A stretch of DNA of 64,000 bases from Herbidospora cretacea. Lineage in GTDB: Bacteria > Actinomycetota > Actinomycetes > Streptosporangiales > Streptosporangiaceae. Position numbers and translations under genes: made by a program. The notes under the pieces are model-generated. The model saw only the letters and a list, made by a program, of their open reading frames with translations. It made no database searches and was not told the DNA's origin. Below are positions 25,885-33,219 of the stretch, one piece after another (the stretch's first letter is position 1; each line of letters starts with the position of its first letter). The stretch spans positions 234,119 to 298,118 of the forward strand of contig NZ_BBXG01000008.1 in the NCBI RefSeq assembly GCF_001570605.1, given 5' to 3'.

Positions 25885-27141
25885 GTGCCAGACAACCCGA
25901 CGCGAGTGCTCGTACTAGGCGGCAGGCGCACCGTCACGATGCTCAAGGAACGGACCGACTACGAGGTCGGTTTCGCGGACGAGGACATGCCGTTCGATCT
26001 GCTCGCCCTCGCCGACATCCCTATCGAGGTCGACTTCGACGACTGGGACGGGGTGATGGCCCAGGTCAGTCGCGTCCACGCCGTGCGGCCCTTCGCAGCC
26101 GTGGTCACGCAGGTGGACCGCCTGGTGCCGCTGGCCGGGCTGCTGCGCGAGAGTCTCGGCCTCAGCACGGGGATCACGGCCGAGGCCGCGCGCAACTGCA
26201 ACGACAAGTCCGCCACCCACCGGCGCCTCGCCGAAGCCGGGCTGCCGGTGACCCGTCACCACGTCGTGCACAGCGCCGAGGAGGCCGTGCTGGCGGCCAA
26301 GGACATCGGTCTGCCGGTGGTCATCAAGCCCCTTGACGCCACCAGCGCTGCCGGGCTCATGTTCTGCTCCACCGCCGAGGAGGTCACCGCCGCTGTCGCC
26401 GACATCCTGGCCGGCGGGCGGACCAGCGCCCTCGTGGAGGAATACCTGGTAGGCCCGGAGATCGGTGTGCTGGCGAGCCGGGCGGGCGGACAGACCAAGA
26501 TCCTCTATGTCTTCGAAGCAGAGGTCGGGCCGCCACCCAAGTTCGTCAAGCTCGGCGGCTGGTTTCCCAGCGCCGTCGCCGAGGGAGACCTGACCCTGCT
26601 CAGCGAGCGCACCGAGCAAGCGCTGGCCGCCGTCGGGCTCGACAACTGGGTCGCCCTGCTGCAGTTCATGCTCGTGGAGGACGGCCCCATCGCGGTCGAG
26701 ATCAATCCACGTCTGTCCGGCGGGCAGGGTGTCACGCTCATCGCCGCGACCAGCGGTTACGAACCGACGCTGGTGGCCGTTGAAGCTGCCCTGGGCCGCC
26801 AGTCGGAGCCAGGGGCACCCGAGGCGAGCGTGGGGCTTTACCACAGCATCGTCTTCGACGAACCCGGCCGTCTGTTCTACCGCCCCGAAGCCCTGCGCGC
26901 CGTCGAAGGACTGGAGACGCGCACGCCGCCCTTGATAGAGGTCGACGTTCAGCCGGGTGAAGCCGTGCTCGAACTCAACCACCCCCGGGGCGGCACGTTC
27001 GGGCGGATCGTGCTGGTCGGCGACAGCCGTGAGGCCGTCCTCCGCGACCGTCAGCGGATTCTCGACCAGCTCGACCTGCGGGTCGAACCGGTGCAGGACA
27101 TCGAGACCGAGGTCGCGAAACCGCACACATCCTGCTGCTGA
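25885..27141 (+). CDS. ATP-grasp ligase 3 with C-terminal Cys-Cys tail
   Basis: A 418-residue ATP-grasp enzyme starting at GTG 25885. N-terminal domain RVLVLGGRRTVTML, then ATP-binding LPVVIKPLDATSAAG and ALVEEYLVGPEIGVL, and an intact metal site AVEINPRLSGGQG. It is more divergent from copies 1 and 2 than those are from each other. It ends EVAKPHTSCC. An ordered pair of active ligases (1 and 3) would suffice to build a tripeptide. It is the last gene before the peptide-2 promoter region. Confidence 0.88.
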   Translation: MPDNPTRVLVLGGRRTVTMLKERTDYEVGFADEDMPFDLLALADIPIEVDFDDWDGVMAQVSRVHAVRPFAAVVTQVDRLVPLAGLLRESLGLSTGITAEAARNCNDKSATHRRLAEAGLPVTRHHVVHSAEEAVLAAKDIGLPVVIKPLDATSAAGLMFCSTAEEVTAAVADILAGGRTSALVEEYLVGPEIGVLASRAGGQTKILYVFEAEVGPPPKFVKLGGWFPSAVAEGDLTLLSERTEQALAAVGLDNWVALLQFMLVEDGPIAVEINPRLSGGQGVTLIAATSGYEPTLVAVEAALGRQSEPGAPEASVGLYHSIVFDEPGRLFYRPEALRAVEGLETRTPPLIEVDVQPGEAVLELNHPRGGTFGRIVLVGDSREAVLRDRQRILDQLDLRVEPVQDIETEVAKPHTSCC

Positions 27142-27170
27142 CAGACCCATTGACCGTTTCCAGGTGATCT

Positions 27171-27198
27171 GATTCGATAATCTTGTAATTATCAAATC
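27171..27198 (+). promoter_or_regulatory. Island motif A before Cys-rich peptide 2, strong palindrome
   Basis: GATTCGATAAT-N6-ATTATCAAATC forms a near-perfect palindrome (GATAAT/ATTATC with outer GATT/AATC). It also contains the motif A pattern GATTCGA-N4-CTTGTAATTA. It lies 16 bp before the start of the ATG region of peptide 2, just upstream of GGAAGGAGAG. Confidence 0.65.
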
Positions 27199-27214
27199 AA
27201 GGAAGGAGAGTGTC

Positions 27215-27319
27215 ATGGCGGAAGACATGATCGGCTCCGGCTGCTGCGAGACCAGCGGCATCGAGGACGCCGCCGAAGACGGCGCCGAATGCGCCTGCGC
27301 CTGTGCGTGCTGCGACTAG
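27215..27319 (+). CDS. Small acidic Cys-rich peptide 2 (34 aa)
   Basis: ATG 27215 follows a strong ribosome site (GGAAGGAG). The 34-residue product begins MAEDMIGSGCCETSGIED and ends in a cysteine comb, ECACACACCD, giving seven cysteines in total. It shares GSGCC, acidity and the upstream operator with peptide 1. The alternating C-A-C-A-C-A-C-C tail would make a compact soft-metal cluster site. It stands alone, between its own palindromic operator and a strong hairpin, so it could be transcribed far above the exporter genes that follow. Too short to classify by homology. Confidence 0.72.
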   Translation: MAEDMIGSGCCETSGIEDAAEDGAECACACACCD

Positions 27320-27343
27320 GCCACAGCCGCCCAAGGGCCATCA

Positions 27344-27379
27344 GGCGCGGTCCGTGTCCTGACGGGCGCGGACCGCGCC
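27344..27379 (+). terminator. Strong hairpin between peptide 2 and the exporter genes
   Basis: GGCGCGGTCCG (27344-27354) pairs perfectly with CGGACCGCGCC (27369-27379) across a 14-nt loop. It is 24 bp after the peptide stop and 34 bp before the ABC start. It suits partial termination or 3'-end protection that would favour the peptide mRNA. Confidence 0.65.
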
Positions 27380-27413
27380 GCACCCCAGCGGCCGGCCGGA
27401 AGGGAACAGGGAC

Positions 27414-29111
27414 GTGAAAGAGTCACTCCACGCGTTGCGCTTCATCTACGGTTATCCGCTCCGCCATCGCGGCGCGATGGCCGTGGCCACGGTCACGATG
27501 CTGCTGGGCCTGTTGAACACCATCGCCATCCCGTTGGTCATCCGAGTCGCGATCGACGCCGGCGTGCTGGGCGGCGACCCCGGTCTGCTGCTCGCCGTCG
27601 CGCTGGGCGTCCTGGCCATCGGCGCCCTCTCGGCCGGCCTGCTCCACCTCGGGAAGCAACTCCGCTTCACCGTCGCCAGCAAGGCCGTCAACGACCTGCG
27701 GCACGATCTGTTCCGCAAGCTCCTGCACCTGGGGCCGGCCGACACCGCCGAAGCCTCCGGCGGGCGGGCGCTGACCCGCCTGGTGTCGGACGCGGTGTTC
27801 GTTCGCGGTCTCACCAACGGCGGCATCCTGGAGCTGGCCAACCAGATCGTGGTGACCGCGGTCATGTACCTGGTGGCACTCCTCATCGACGTGCGGACCA
27901 CGCTGCTCGCGTCTCTTCCGCTCGTCGTGGTCATCCTCGGCAACCTGATCGTCCAGGGCCGTCTGCAGCGCATGTTCGTCGAGGTCAAAGGCCAGTTCAC
28001 CAATCTGCTGTCAGGTGTCGGCGAGTCGCTGACCAACATCGGCGTGGTCAAGGCCTTCGGCCGCGAGGAGGACGCCTCCAGCCGCCTCAACAAGATCAAC
28101 GAAGAGCTCGCCGCTCGTCGCGGGACCATGAAGACCACCTACAGCCGGTGGGAGGCCATCCTCAATGTGGTCGGGGCGCTCCCCACGCCCATCGCCCTCT
28201 GGCTCGGCGGAAACGCCGTCCTCGACGGTCAGATCACCGTGGGAAGCCTGGTCGCCCTGACCGCCCTGGTCATGATGGTCCAGATGAGCATGCACATGGT
28301 CACCATGCATGCCAACGGGATCTTCCGCTCGGTGGTCATCGCACAGCGGTTGCTCCGGATCATGGACGCCCGCCCGGCGATTACCGAGGTGTCCGGCAGC
28401 CGCCCCATGCCCCCGCCCAGTGGTGCACTCGCGACAGACGGCGTCGTCGTGGAGATCGGTGACCGGCGTGTGGTCGACGACGTGAGCCTGGCCGTGGCTG
28501 CGGGCGAGTCCATCGCCCTGATCGGCCCGACCGGCAGCGGTAAGACGACCCTGCTGCACGCCTTGGCGCGGCTCCGCGACACCGAGGCCGGCACCGTTTC
28601 GTATGACGGTGTCGACGTCCGCGAGTACGACCTGCGGTCCGTACGGCACCAGGTCGTCTGCCTTCCGCAGCGGCAGTGGATCTTCGAGGGGACGATGGCG
28701 GACAACATCCGCTTCGCCCGGCCGGACGCCACGCCGGAGGAGGTGGCCGACGCCGCCGAAGCGGCCGGTCTGAGCCGCTCCTGTCTGACCAGAGAACTCG
28801 CCGCCAACGCGGCCGATCTCTCGGCCGGGGAGAGGCAGCGGGTCGGGCTGGCCCGAGCCCTTCTCGTGGATCCCGCCGTCCTGCTCCTGGACAACCCCAC
28901 CGCCAATCTCGACGCCGAGACCGAGGCGGAGCTCCTCGACACCATCTTCCGAGTACGCCGTGGCAGAACGCTCATCATCGCCGCGCAGCAACTCGCCGTC
29001 ACTCGCCACGTCGACCGCGTCATCACGATGAAGGACGGCACCCTGGACGACTCGGCGGTCCGATCGCCGGCGCCCGCCGGCCTTCCCGAAGGGGATCAGG
29101 CCCATGTCTGA
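27414..29111 (+). CDS. ABC exporter half 1 (degenerate nucleotide site)
   Basis: A 565-residue fused membrane/ATPase half-transporter starting at GTG 27414. About six helices span residues 15-300, then Walker A GPTGSGKTT, signature LSAGERQRVG and Walker B VLLLDNPTANLD. The catalytic Glu after Walker B is Asn, and the H-loop His is Gln (IIAAQQLAV). This is the asymmetric pattern of heterodimeric exporters such as TM287/288 or BmrCD, where one site binds but does not hydrolyse ATP. The partner is the next gene (8-bp overlap). Likely cargo is the arsenical product or a loaded peptide. Confidence 0.92.
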   Translation: MKESLHALRFIYGYPLRHRGAMAVATVTMLLGLLNTIAIPLVIRVAIDAGVLGGDPGLLLAVALGVLAIGALSAGLLHLGKQLRFTVASKAVNDLRHDLFRKLLHLGPADTAEASGGRALTRLVSDAVFVRGLTNGGILELANQIVVTAVMYLVALLIDVRTTLLASLPLVVVILGNLIVQGRLQRMFVEVKGQFTNLLSGVGESLTNIGVVKAFGREEDASSRLNKINEELAARRGTMKTTYSRWEAILNVVGALPTPIALWLGGNAVLDGQITVGSLVALTALVMMVQMSMHMVTMHANGIFRSVVIAQRLLRIMDARPAITEVSGSRPMPPPSGALATDGVVVEIGDRRVVDDVSLAVAAGESIALIGPTGSGKTTLLHALARLRDTEAGTVSYDGVDVREYDLRSVRHQVVCLPQRQWIFEGTMADNIRFARPDATPEEVADAAEAAGLSRSCLTRELAANAADLSAGERQRVGLARALLVDPAVLLLDNPTANLDAETEAELLDTIFRVRRGRTLIIAAQQLAVTRHVDRVITMKDGTLDDSAVRSPAPAGLPEGDQAHV

Positions 29112-31002
29112 GCTCACCACCTCGACCCCGCCGATGGACCAGGCCGAGATCAACCGCACCTTACGCCGGGCACTTCGCCGATTCCTGCCCTACCTGCGTC
29201 CGCACGCAGGCTGGATCGCGCTGGCGACGCTGGTCACGATTCTCAGCTCGATCATGACGATCGCCCAGATGTACGCCGTGATGCTCGGGGTCGGGCACAT
29301 CGTGACCGGCAACATGGAGGCCGTCGCGAGCACGGCGATCAACCTGGTGATCCTGGCGGTGCTGGACAACATCATCCGGATCACCTACAACGTCGCCATG
29401 ATCCGCGTGAACGAGCGGGTCACCGTCACCCTTCGGAACGATCTCGTGGCCCGGCTGCACAACGTGCAGCTCTCCCGCCACGTCTCCCAGGCCAGCGGCA
29501 CCTGGGTCACCCGGGTGCTGTTCGAGGCCGAACGCTTCCGGGGCTACATCACGAAGACCGGAATGGAGCTGGTCCAGAGCGCCGTCTGGTTCATCGCCTT
29601 CGCCGTGTTCCTGCTGGCACTCAGCCCCGGCGTGGCCCTCCCGACGCTCATCGTCATCCCGATCATGGTCTTCATCGCCCTGCGCTGGACGCGGCATCTC
29701 AAGGCCGACACCCAGCGACAGCGCGACGCCTGGGACACCATGGTGGGCTACCTCAACCAGCGCATCAACGGCCTGGACGACGTCCGCGCCTTCGGCCGCG
29801 AAGACGACCTCATGGCCGACCTCGAAGGCCGCTCCGCCGGTTACACCAAGGTCCACAACCGCCTCTCCACCAAGCGCCTGTGGCTCACCTCCTACCTGGG
29901 GTTCACCGTCCACATCGCCCTAGCGCTACTGATCTTCTTCGGCGGCCTCCAGATCATCAACGGCCACCCGCTCGGCTCGGGCTTCTTCTTCGACCTGGCG
30001 GCAGGGATGATGCCGATGACCTGGATGCTGCTGGGCACCGACTCGATGATGGCCTCCATGGGCATGGCCGAGGGCGCCGCCCTGGCCGCAGGCACGCTGG
30101 CCGCGTTCGCACTGTTCTCCAAGCGCATGCTCAATCCGGTGCGGGATGTCGCCAACCAGCTCGGACAGTCCTCCGACATGGCCGTGTCCGCGCAGCGGAT
30201 CCTGGAAGTCCTCGACCTGCCGGAAGAGGACGACACCGGGTACGACCTGGGCCAGGTCCGCGGTCATCTCCAGGTGGAGAACGTCGGCTTCGGCTACGCG
30301 GACGGCGTGGAAGTACTGCACGACGTGTCGCTGGAGGCCCAACCCGGCGAGCACATCGGGGTGGTCGGCGCCAGCGGCGCAGGCAAGACCACCCTCATGC
30401 AGCTGCTGGTCCGCTTCTACACGCCGACATCCGGGACGATCCGTCTCGACGGGCACGACCTGTCAGAGGTCACCAAGAGCTCCGTCCGCGATCAAGTCCT
30501 GCTGGTCACCCAGGAGGCGCTGCTCTTCGACGGGACCGTCGCGGAGAACATCAGGTTCGGCCGACCGGAAGCCACCGAGGACGAGATCGTCGAAGCCGCC
30601 CGCGCGGTGGGCGCCGACGAGGTCATCGCAGGCCTCCGCGACGGCTACGAGACGCGGGTCGGAGAGCGTGGGGCACGCCTGTCGACCGGAGAGAGGCAGC
30701 TCGTCGCCCTCACCCGCGCCATGCTCGCCGACCCCAAAGTGATCATCCTCGACGAGGCTGTCTCCAGCGTCGATCCCGCTCGCCAGCTCGTGGTGCTGGC
30801 GGCGATCCGGCGGCTCCTGGAAGGGCGCACCGCGATCGTCGTGGCGCACTGGCTCACCCTCGTCGAAGACCTCGACCGCGTCTTCGTCCTCGAAGACGGC
30901 CGCGTGGCCGAATCCGGCACGCCGGTGGAGCTCCTCACCAGCGACAGCAGGCTCGCGGAACTCTGCGAAGTCCAAACCAGACACCCGGTTGGAAGGAACT
31001 GA
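29104..31002 (+). CDS. ABC exporter half 2 (catalytically complete)
   Basis: A 632-residue half-transporter. The N-terminal 50 residues precede about six helices. NBD motifs are canonical: GASGAGKTT, LSTGERQLVAL, VIILDEAVSSVD with the catalytic Glu, and VVAHWLTLV with the H-loop His. Together with half 1 it forms one competent and one degenerate ATP site. The KSSCCG-repeat gene starts 3 bp after its stop, so cargo export and Cys-rich proteins are made together. Confidence 0.93.
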   Translation: MSELTTSTPPMDQAEINRTLRRALRRFLPYLRPHAGWIALATLVTILSSIMTIAQMYAVMLGVGHIVTGNMEAVASTAINLVILAVLDNIIRITYNVAMIRVNERVTVTLRNDLVARLHNVQLSRHVSQASGTWVTRVLFEAERFRGYITKTGMELVQSAVWFIAFAVFLLALSPGVALPTLIVIPIMVFIALRWTRHLKADTQRQRDAWDTMVGYLNQRINGLDDVRAFGREDDLMADLEGRSAGYTKVHNRLSTKRLWLTSYLGFTVHIALALLIFFGGLQIINGHPLGSGFFFDLAAGMMPMTWMLLGTDSMMASMGMAEGAALAAGTLAAFALFSKRMLNPVRDVANQLGQSSDMAVSAQRILEVLDLPEEDDTGYDLGQVRGHLQVENVGFGYADGVEVLHDVSLEAQPGEHIGVVGASGAGKTTLMQLLVRFYTPTSGTIRLDGHDLSEVTKSSVRDQVLLVTQEALLFDGTVAENIRFGRPEATEDEIVEAARAVGADEVIAGLRDGYETRVGERGARLSTGERQLVALTRAMLADPKVIILDEAVSSVDPARQLVVLAAIRRLLEGRTAIVVAHWLTLVEDLDRVFVLEDGRVAESGTPVELLTSDSRLAELCEVQTRHPVGRN

Positions 31003-31005
31003 ATC

Positions 31006-31245
31006 ATGTCCGTCACCGACGACAACCTCGGTCAGCTCTTCTGGTCCGCCGCTCAGGGCGAGGCCCCGTCCGCCGCCCAGCCGAAGGCCAAGAGCTCGTG
31101 CTGCGGCCCGAAGCCCACTGCCGAAACCGCCGTGACCAGCGAGCCGGCCCCGGTCAAGAGTTCCTGCTGCGGACCCAAGCCCGCTGCGGACACCACCACC
31201 GAGGCCGTCCCGGTCCCCGCGGCGAAGAGTTCGTGCTGCGGCTGA
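31006..31245 (+). CDS. KSSCCG-repeat protein (79 aa)
   Basis: A 79-residue protein with three copies of KSSCCG, the first two extended to KSSCCGPKP, spaced by about 22 residues of Ala/Pro/Thr-rich linker; the protein ends at the third CCG. The N-terminal 27 residues (DDNLGQLFWSAAQGE) lack cysteine and may be a docking segment. The design parallels the GCCG protein at 12558. Regular vicinal cysteines suggest binding one As(III) per repeat, as a buffer or donor to the exporter. I know no described family for it. Confidence 0.8.
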   Translation: MSVTDDNLGQLFWSAAQGEAPSAAQPKAKSSCCGPKPTAETAVTSEPAPVKSSCCGPKPAADTTTEAVPVPAAKSSCCG

Positions 31246-31267
31246 CCGCACCGCGTGGAGGTGAGCG

Positions 31268-31693
31268 ATGAACAGGAGTCTTGCCCGGATAGTGGCGGCG
31301 ACCCTTCTGGTGATCGGCGCCCTGGCCGGATGCGGCCAGGGCTCGGCCCAGAACGTCGCCTCATCTGAGGACTGCCTGAACCAGCAGCAGAACGCCGGTC
31401 TCACGGTCCAGATCTCTCTGCGGCCCTGTCCCGCGAAGGGCGGCACCGCCGCGACGGCTCAGTTCACGATCAAGGACTCCACCGGAGCAACGGTCAAGGA
31501 CGCCGCCATCAAGGTCAATTACGGCATGCCGAGCATGGACATGGACGGTGGCCAGCAGACGGCCACCCTCAATGGCGAGGCGTACGAATCCAAGCTCGTC
31601 CTGGGAATGTCCGGTAACTGGGTCCTCAACGTCCAGGTGAGCCGCGGCTCAGGCCCACCGGCCGCGGTGCTGTTCAACATCCGAGCCAGGTGA
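31268..31693 (+). CDS. YtkA/FixH-like lipoprotein
   Basis: A 141-residue lipoprotein with signal peptide and lipobox LLVIGALAGC. The mature domain has a beta-sandwich signature, VNYGMPSMDMDGG followed by LVLGMSGNWVLNVQVSR, typical of YtkA-like/FixH-like extracytoplasmic domains often found with copper systems. The Met-rich loop could bind Cu(I). Its position between the Cys-rich protein and the aminotransferase-HMA gene, with a Cu-type ATPase downstream, suggests an extracytoplasmic metal role. Confidence 0.8.
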   Translation: MNRSLARIVAATLLVIGALAGCGQGSAQNVASSEDCLNQQQNAGLTVQISLRPCPAKGGTAATAQFTIKDSTGATVKDAAIKVNYGMPSMDMDGGQQTATLNGEAYESKLVLGMSGNWVLNVQVSRGSGPPAAVLFNIRAR

Positions 31694-31700
31694 GGAATCC

Positions 31701-33098
31701 ATGTTGAGTCATCGCGCGGCACGGCTGGCCCCGTCGACCACGGCCGCACTGGACGCCCAGGCCAAGCAGCTCGCCGAGGACGGCGTCGACGTCATCAACC
31801 TCACCGGCGGTGAGGTCGACTTCCCGACTCCATCTGAGGCATGCGAAGGCGGAGTCGGAGCGATCCGCCGGGGATTCACCCGCTACACCCCGGTGGCGGG
31901 CGTCACCCCGCTCAGGCAGGCGGTCGCCGCGCGGCTTTCTCACGCATGGAACGCCCCGTACACCAGCGAAGAGATCATCATCACCAGCGGCGCCAAGCAG
32001 GCGCTCGCCAACACCTTCGCCGTCCTGCTCGACCCGGGCGACGAGGTCATCCTCCAGTCGCCCTACTGGGTCAGCTTCCCGCCCATGATCGAGCTCGCGG
32101 GCGGGACGCCGGTCGTCATCGACGCCAGGTTCAAGATGACGGCCGACGCGGTACGGGCGCGGATCACACCACGGACGAAGGCGCTGCTGATCAACAGCCC
32201 GTCGAACCCGACCGGTGTCGTCTACGACCGGGCGGAACTGACGGGCTTGGCGAAGGTGGCGGTGGAGGCCGGGCTCATCATCGTCAGCGACGAGATCTAC
32301 GGCGATCTCGTCTATGACGGCGCCGAGTTCACCAGCGTCGCCTCGCTCGGGGAGGACATCCGGGCCAGGACGGTCACGATCGGTGGCCTGTCCAAGACGT
32401 TCGCGATGACCGGATGGCGAGTCGGCTTCGCCGCCGGCCCGCGTCCGCTGATCTCCGCGATGTCCGCTCTGCAAGGGCACACGACGTCGGCCGCGTCGTC
32501 GATCTCCCAGCATGCGGCCCTCGCCGTGCTCCGCGACGAGCCCGTCGCGGAACTGGTCCGGCGCCGATCGGCCTTGGCCGAACGGCGGGACATCCTCTGC
32601 GAAGGGCTGTCCGGCCTGCCCGGCATCGACATCGCCGTCGAACCCCATGGGGCCTTCTTCGTCTTCGCCGACGTCTCGGGCACCTATCGGCCAGGCATCT
32701 CCAGTGCCGCCGACTTCGCGGAGCGACTCCTGCGCGAGGCGCAGGTGGCCGTTGTCCCAGGGGCGGACTTCGGGTGCCCCGACCACGTCCGGATGTCCTT
32801 CGTCGCCGCGCCCGAGCTCCTACGACGGGCGTTGGCCCGGATTCGCGACTTTCTCAACGATCGAAGGGACACACCCATGAGCGTCGTCACCACGTATTCC
32901 GTGGAAGGCATGACCTGCGGCGGCTGCGCGAAGCGTGTGCGCAGCGCGCTCGGCACCGCCATCCCCGAGGCCGAGGTTCTCGAGATCGATCCGAAGGCCG
33001 GACGGGTCCAGATCAGCTCGGCTTCCCCGCTCTCCCCCGAGGTCGTCCAGGCCGCCGTCGAGGAGAGCGGATACACGTACGCCGGAGTGCTGTCGTGA
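31701..33098 (+). CDS. Class I aminotransferase fused to an HMA metal-binding domain
   Basis: One uninterrupted 465-residue frame. Residues 1-390 are a complete aspartate-type aminotransferase: [42 protein letters not shown] and [16 protein letters not shown], with the PLP Lys. Residues 393-465 are a full HMA domain, [20 protein letters not shown]. An internal ATG at 32877 with GAAGGGA upstream could also yield a free 73-residue CopZ-like protein. Acting on arsonopyruvate, the aminotransferase would give arsonoalanine, the analogue of phosphonoalanine (inference). The fusion is unusual and could bring metal or As(III) to the active site. Confidence 0.85.
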   Translation: MLSHRAARLAPSTTAALDAQAKQLAEDGVDVINLTGGEVDFPTPSEACEGGVGAIRRGFTRYTPVAGVTPLRQAVAARLSHAWNAPYTSEEIIITSGAKQALANTFAVLLDPGDEVILQSPYWVSFPPMIELAGGTPVVIDARFKMTADAVRARITPRTKALLINSPSNPTGVVYDRAELTGLAKVAVEAGLIIVSDEIYGDLVYDGAEFTSVASLGEDIRARTVTIGGLSKTFAMTGWRVGFAAGPRPLISAMSALQGHTTSAASSISQHAALAVLRDEPVAELVRRRSALAERRDILCEGLSGLPGIDIAVEPHGAFFVFADVSGTYRPGISSAADFAERLLREAQVAVVPGADFGCPDHVRMSFVAAPELLRRALARIRDFLNDRRDTPMSVVTTYSVEGMTCGGCAKRVRSALGTAIPEAEVLEIDPKAGRVQISSASPLSPEVVQAAVEESGYTYAGVLS

Positions 33099-33196
33099 GA
33101 AGCAGCCTCAAGGTCGCCGGCTACCTGGTGCTGCTGGCCGTGGTGTTCACCGTCGCCTACGTCGTAGGCGCCAACGTGCCCCCTATGGAGTTCTAG
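33095..33196 (+). CDS. Single-span membrane micropeptide (33 aa)
   Basis: GTG 33095 overlaps the HMA stop by 4 bp (GTGA). The 33-residue product has a short basic N-terminus (MRSSLK), one transmembrane stretch ([18 protein letters not shown]) and a NVPPMEF end. The coupling overlap and position directly before a Cu-type ATPase suggest a small subunit or regulator of that pump. No homologue is known to me. Confidence 0.65.
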   Translation: MRSSLKVAGYLVLLAVVFTVAYVVGANVPPMEF

Positions 33197-33219
33197 GCCT
33201 CGGAAGAGGAGAGGGACCA

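Noticed and set aside
21720-27319. Classical RiPP cluster (lanthipeptide, thiopeptide, sactipeptide)
   Set aside because: No YcaO, LanB/C/M, radical SAM or dedicated leader peptidase is visible, so a carrier or metal-binding role for the peptides is preferred.
32877-33098. HMA domain as a wholly separate gene
   Set aside because: No stop separates it from the aminotransferase, so the fusion is annotated, with the internal start noted as an option.
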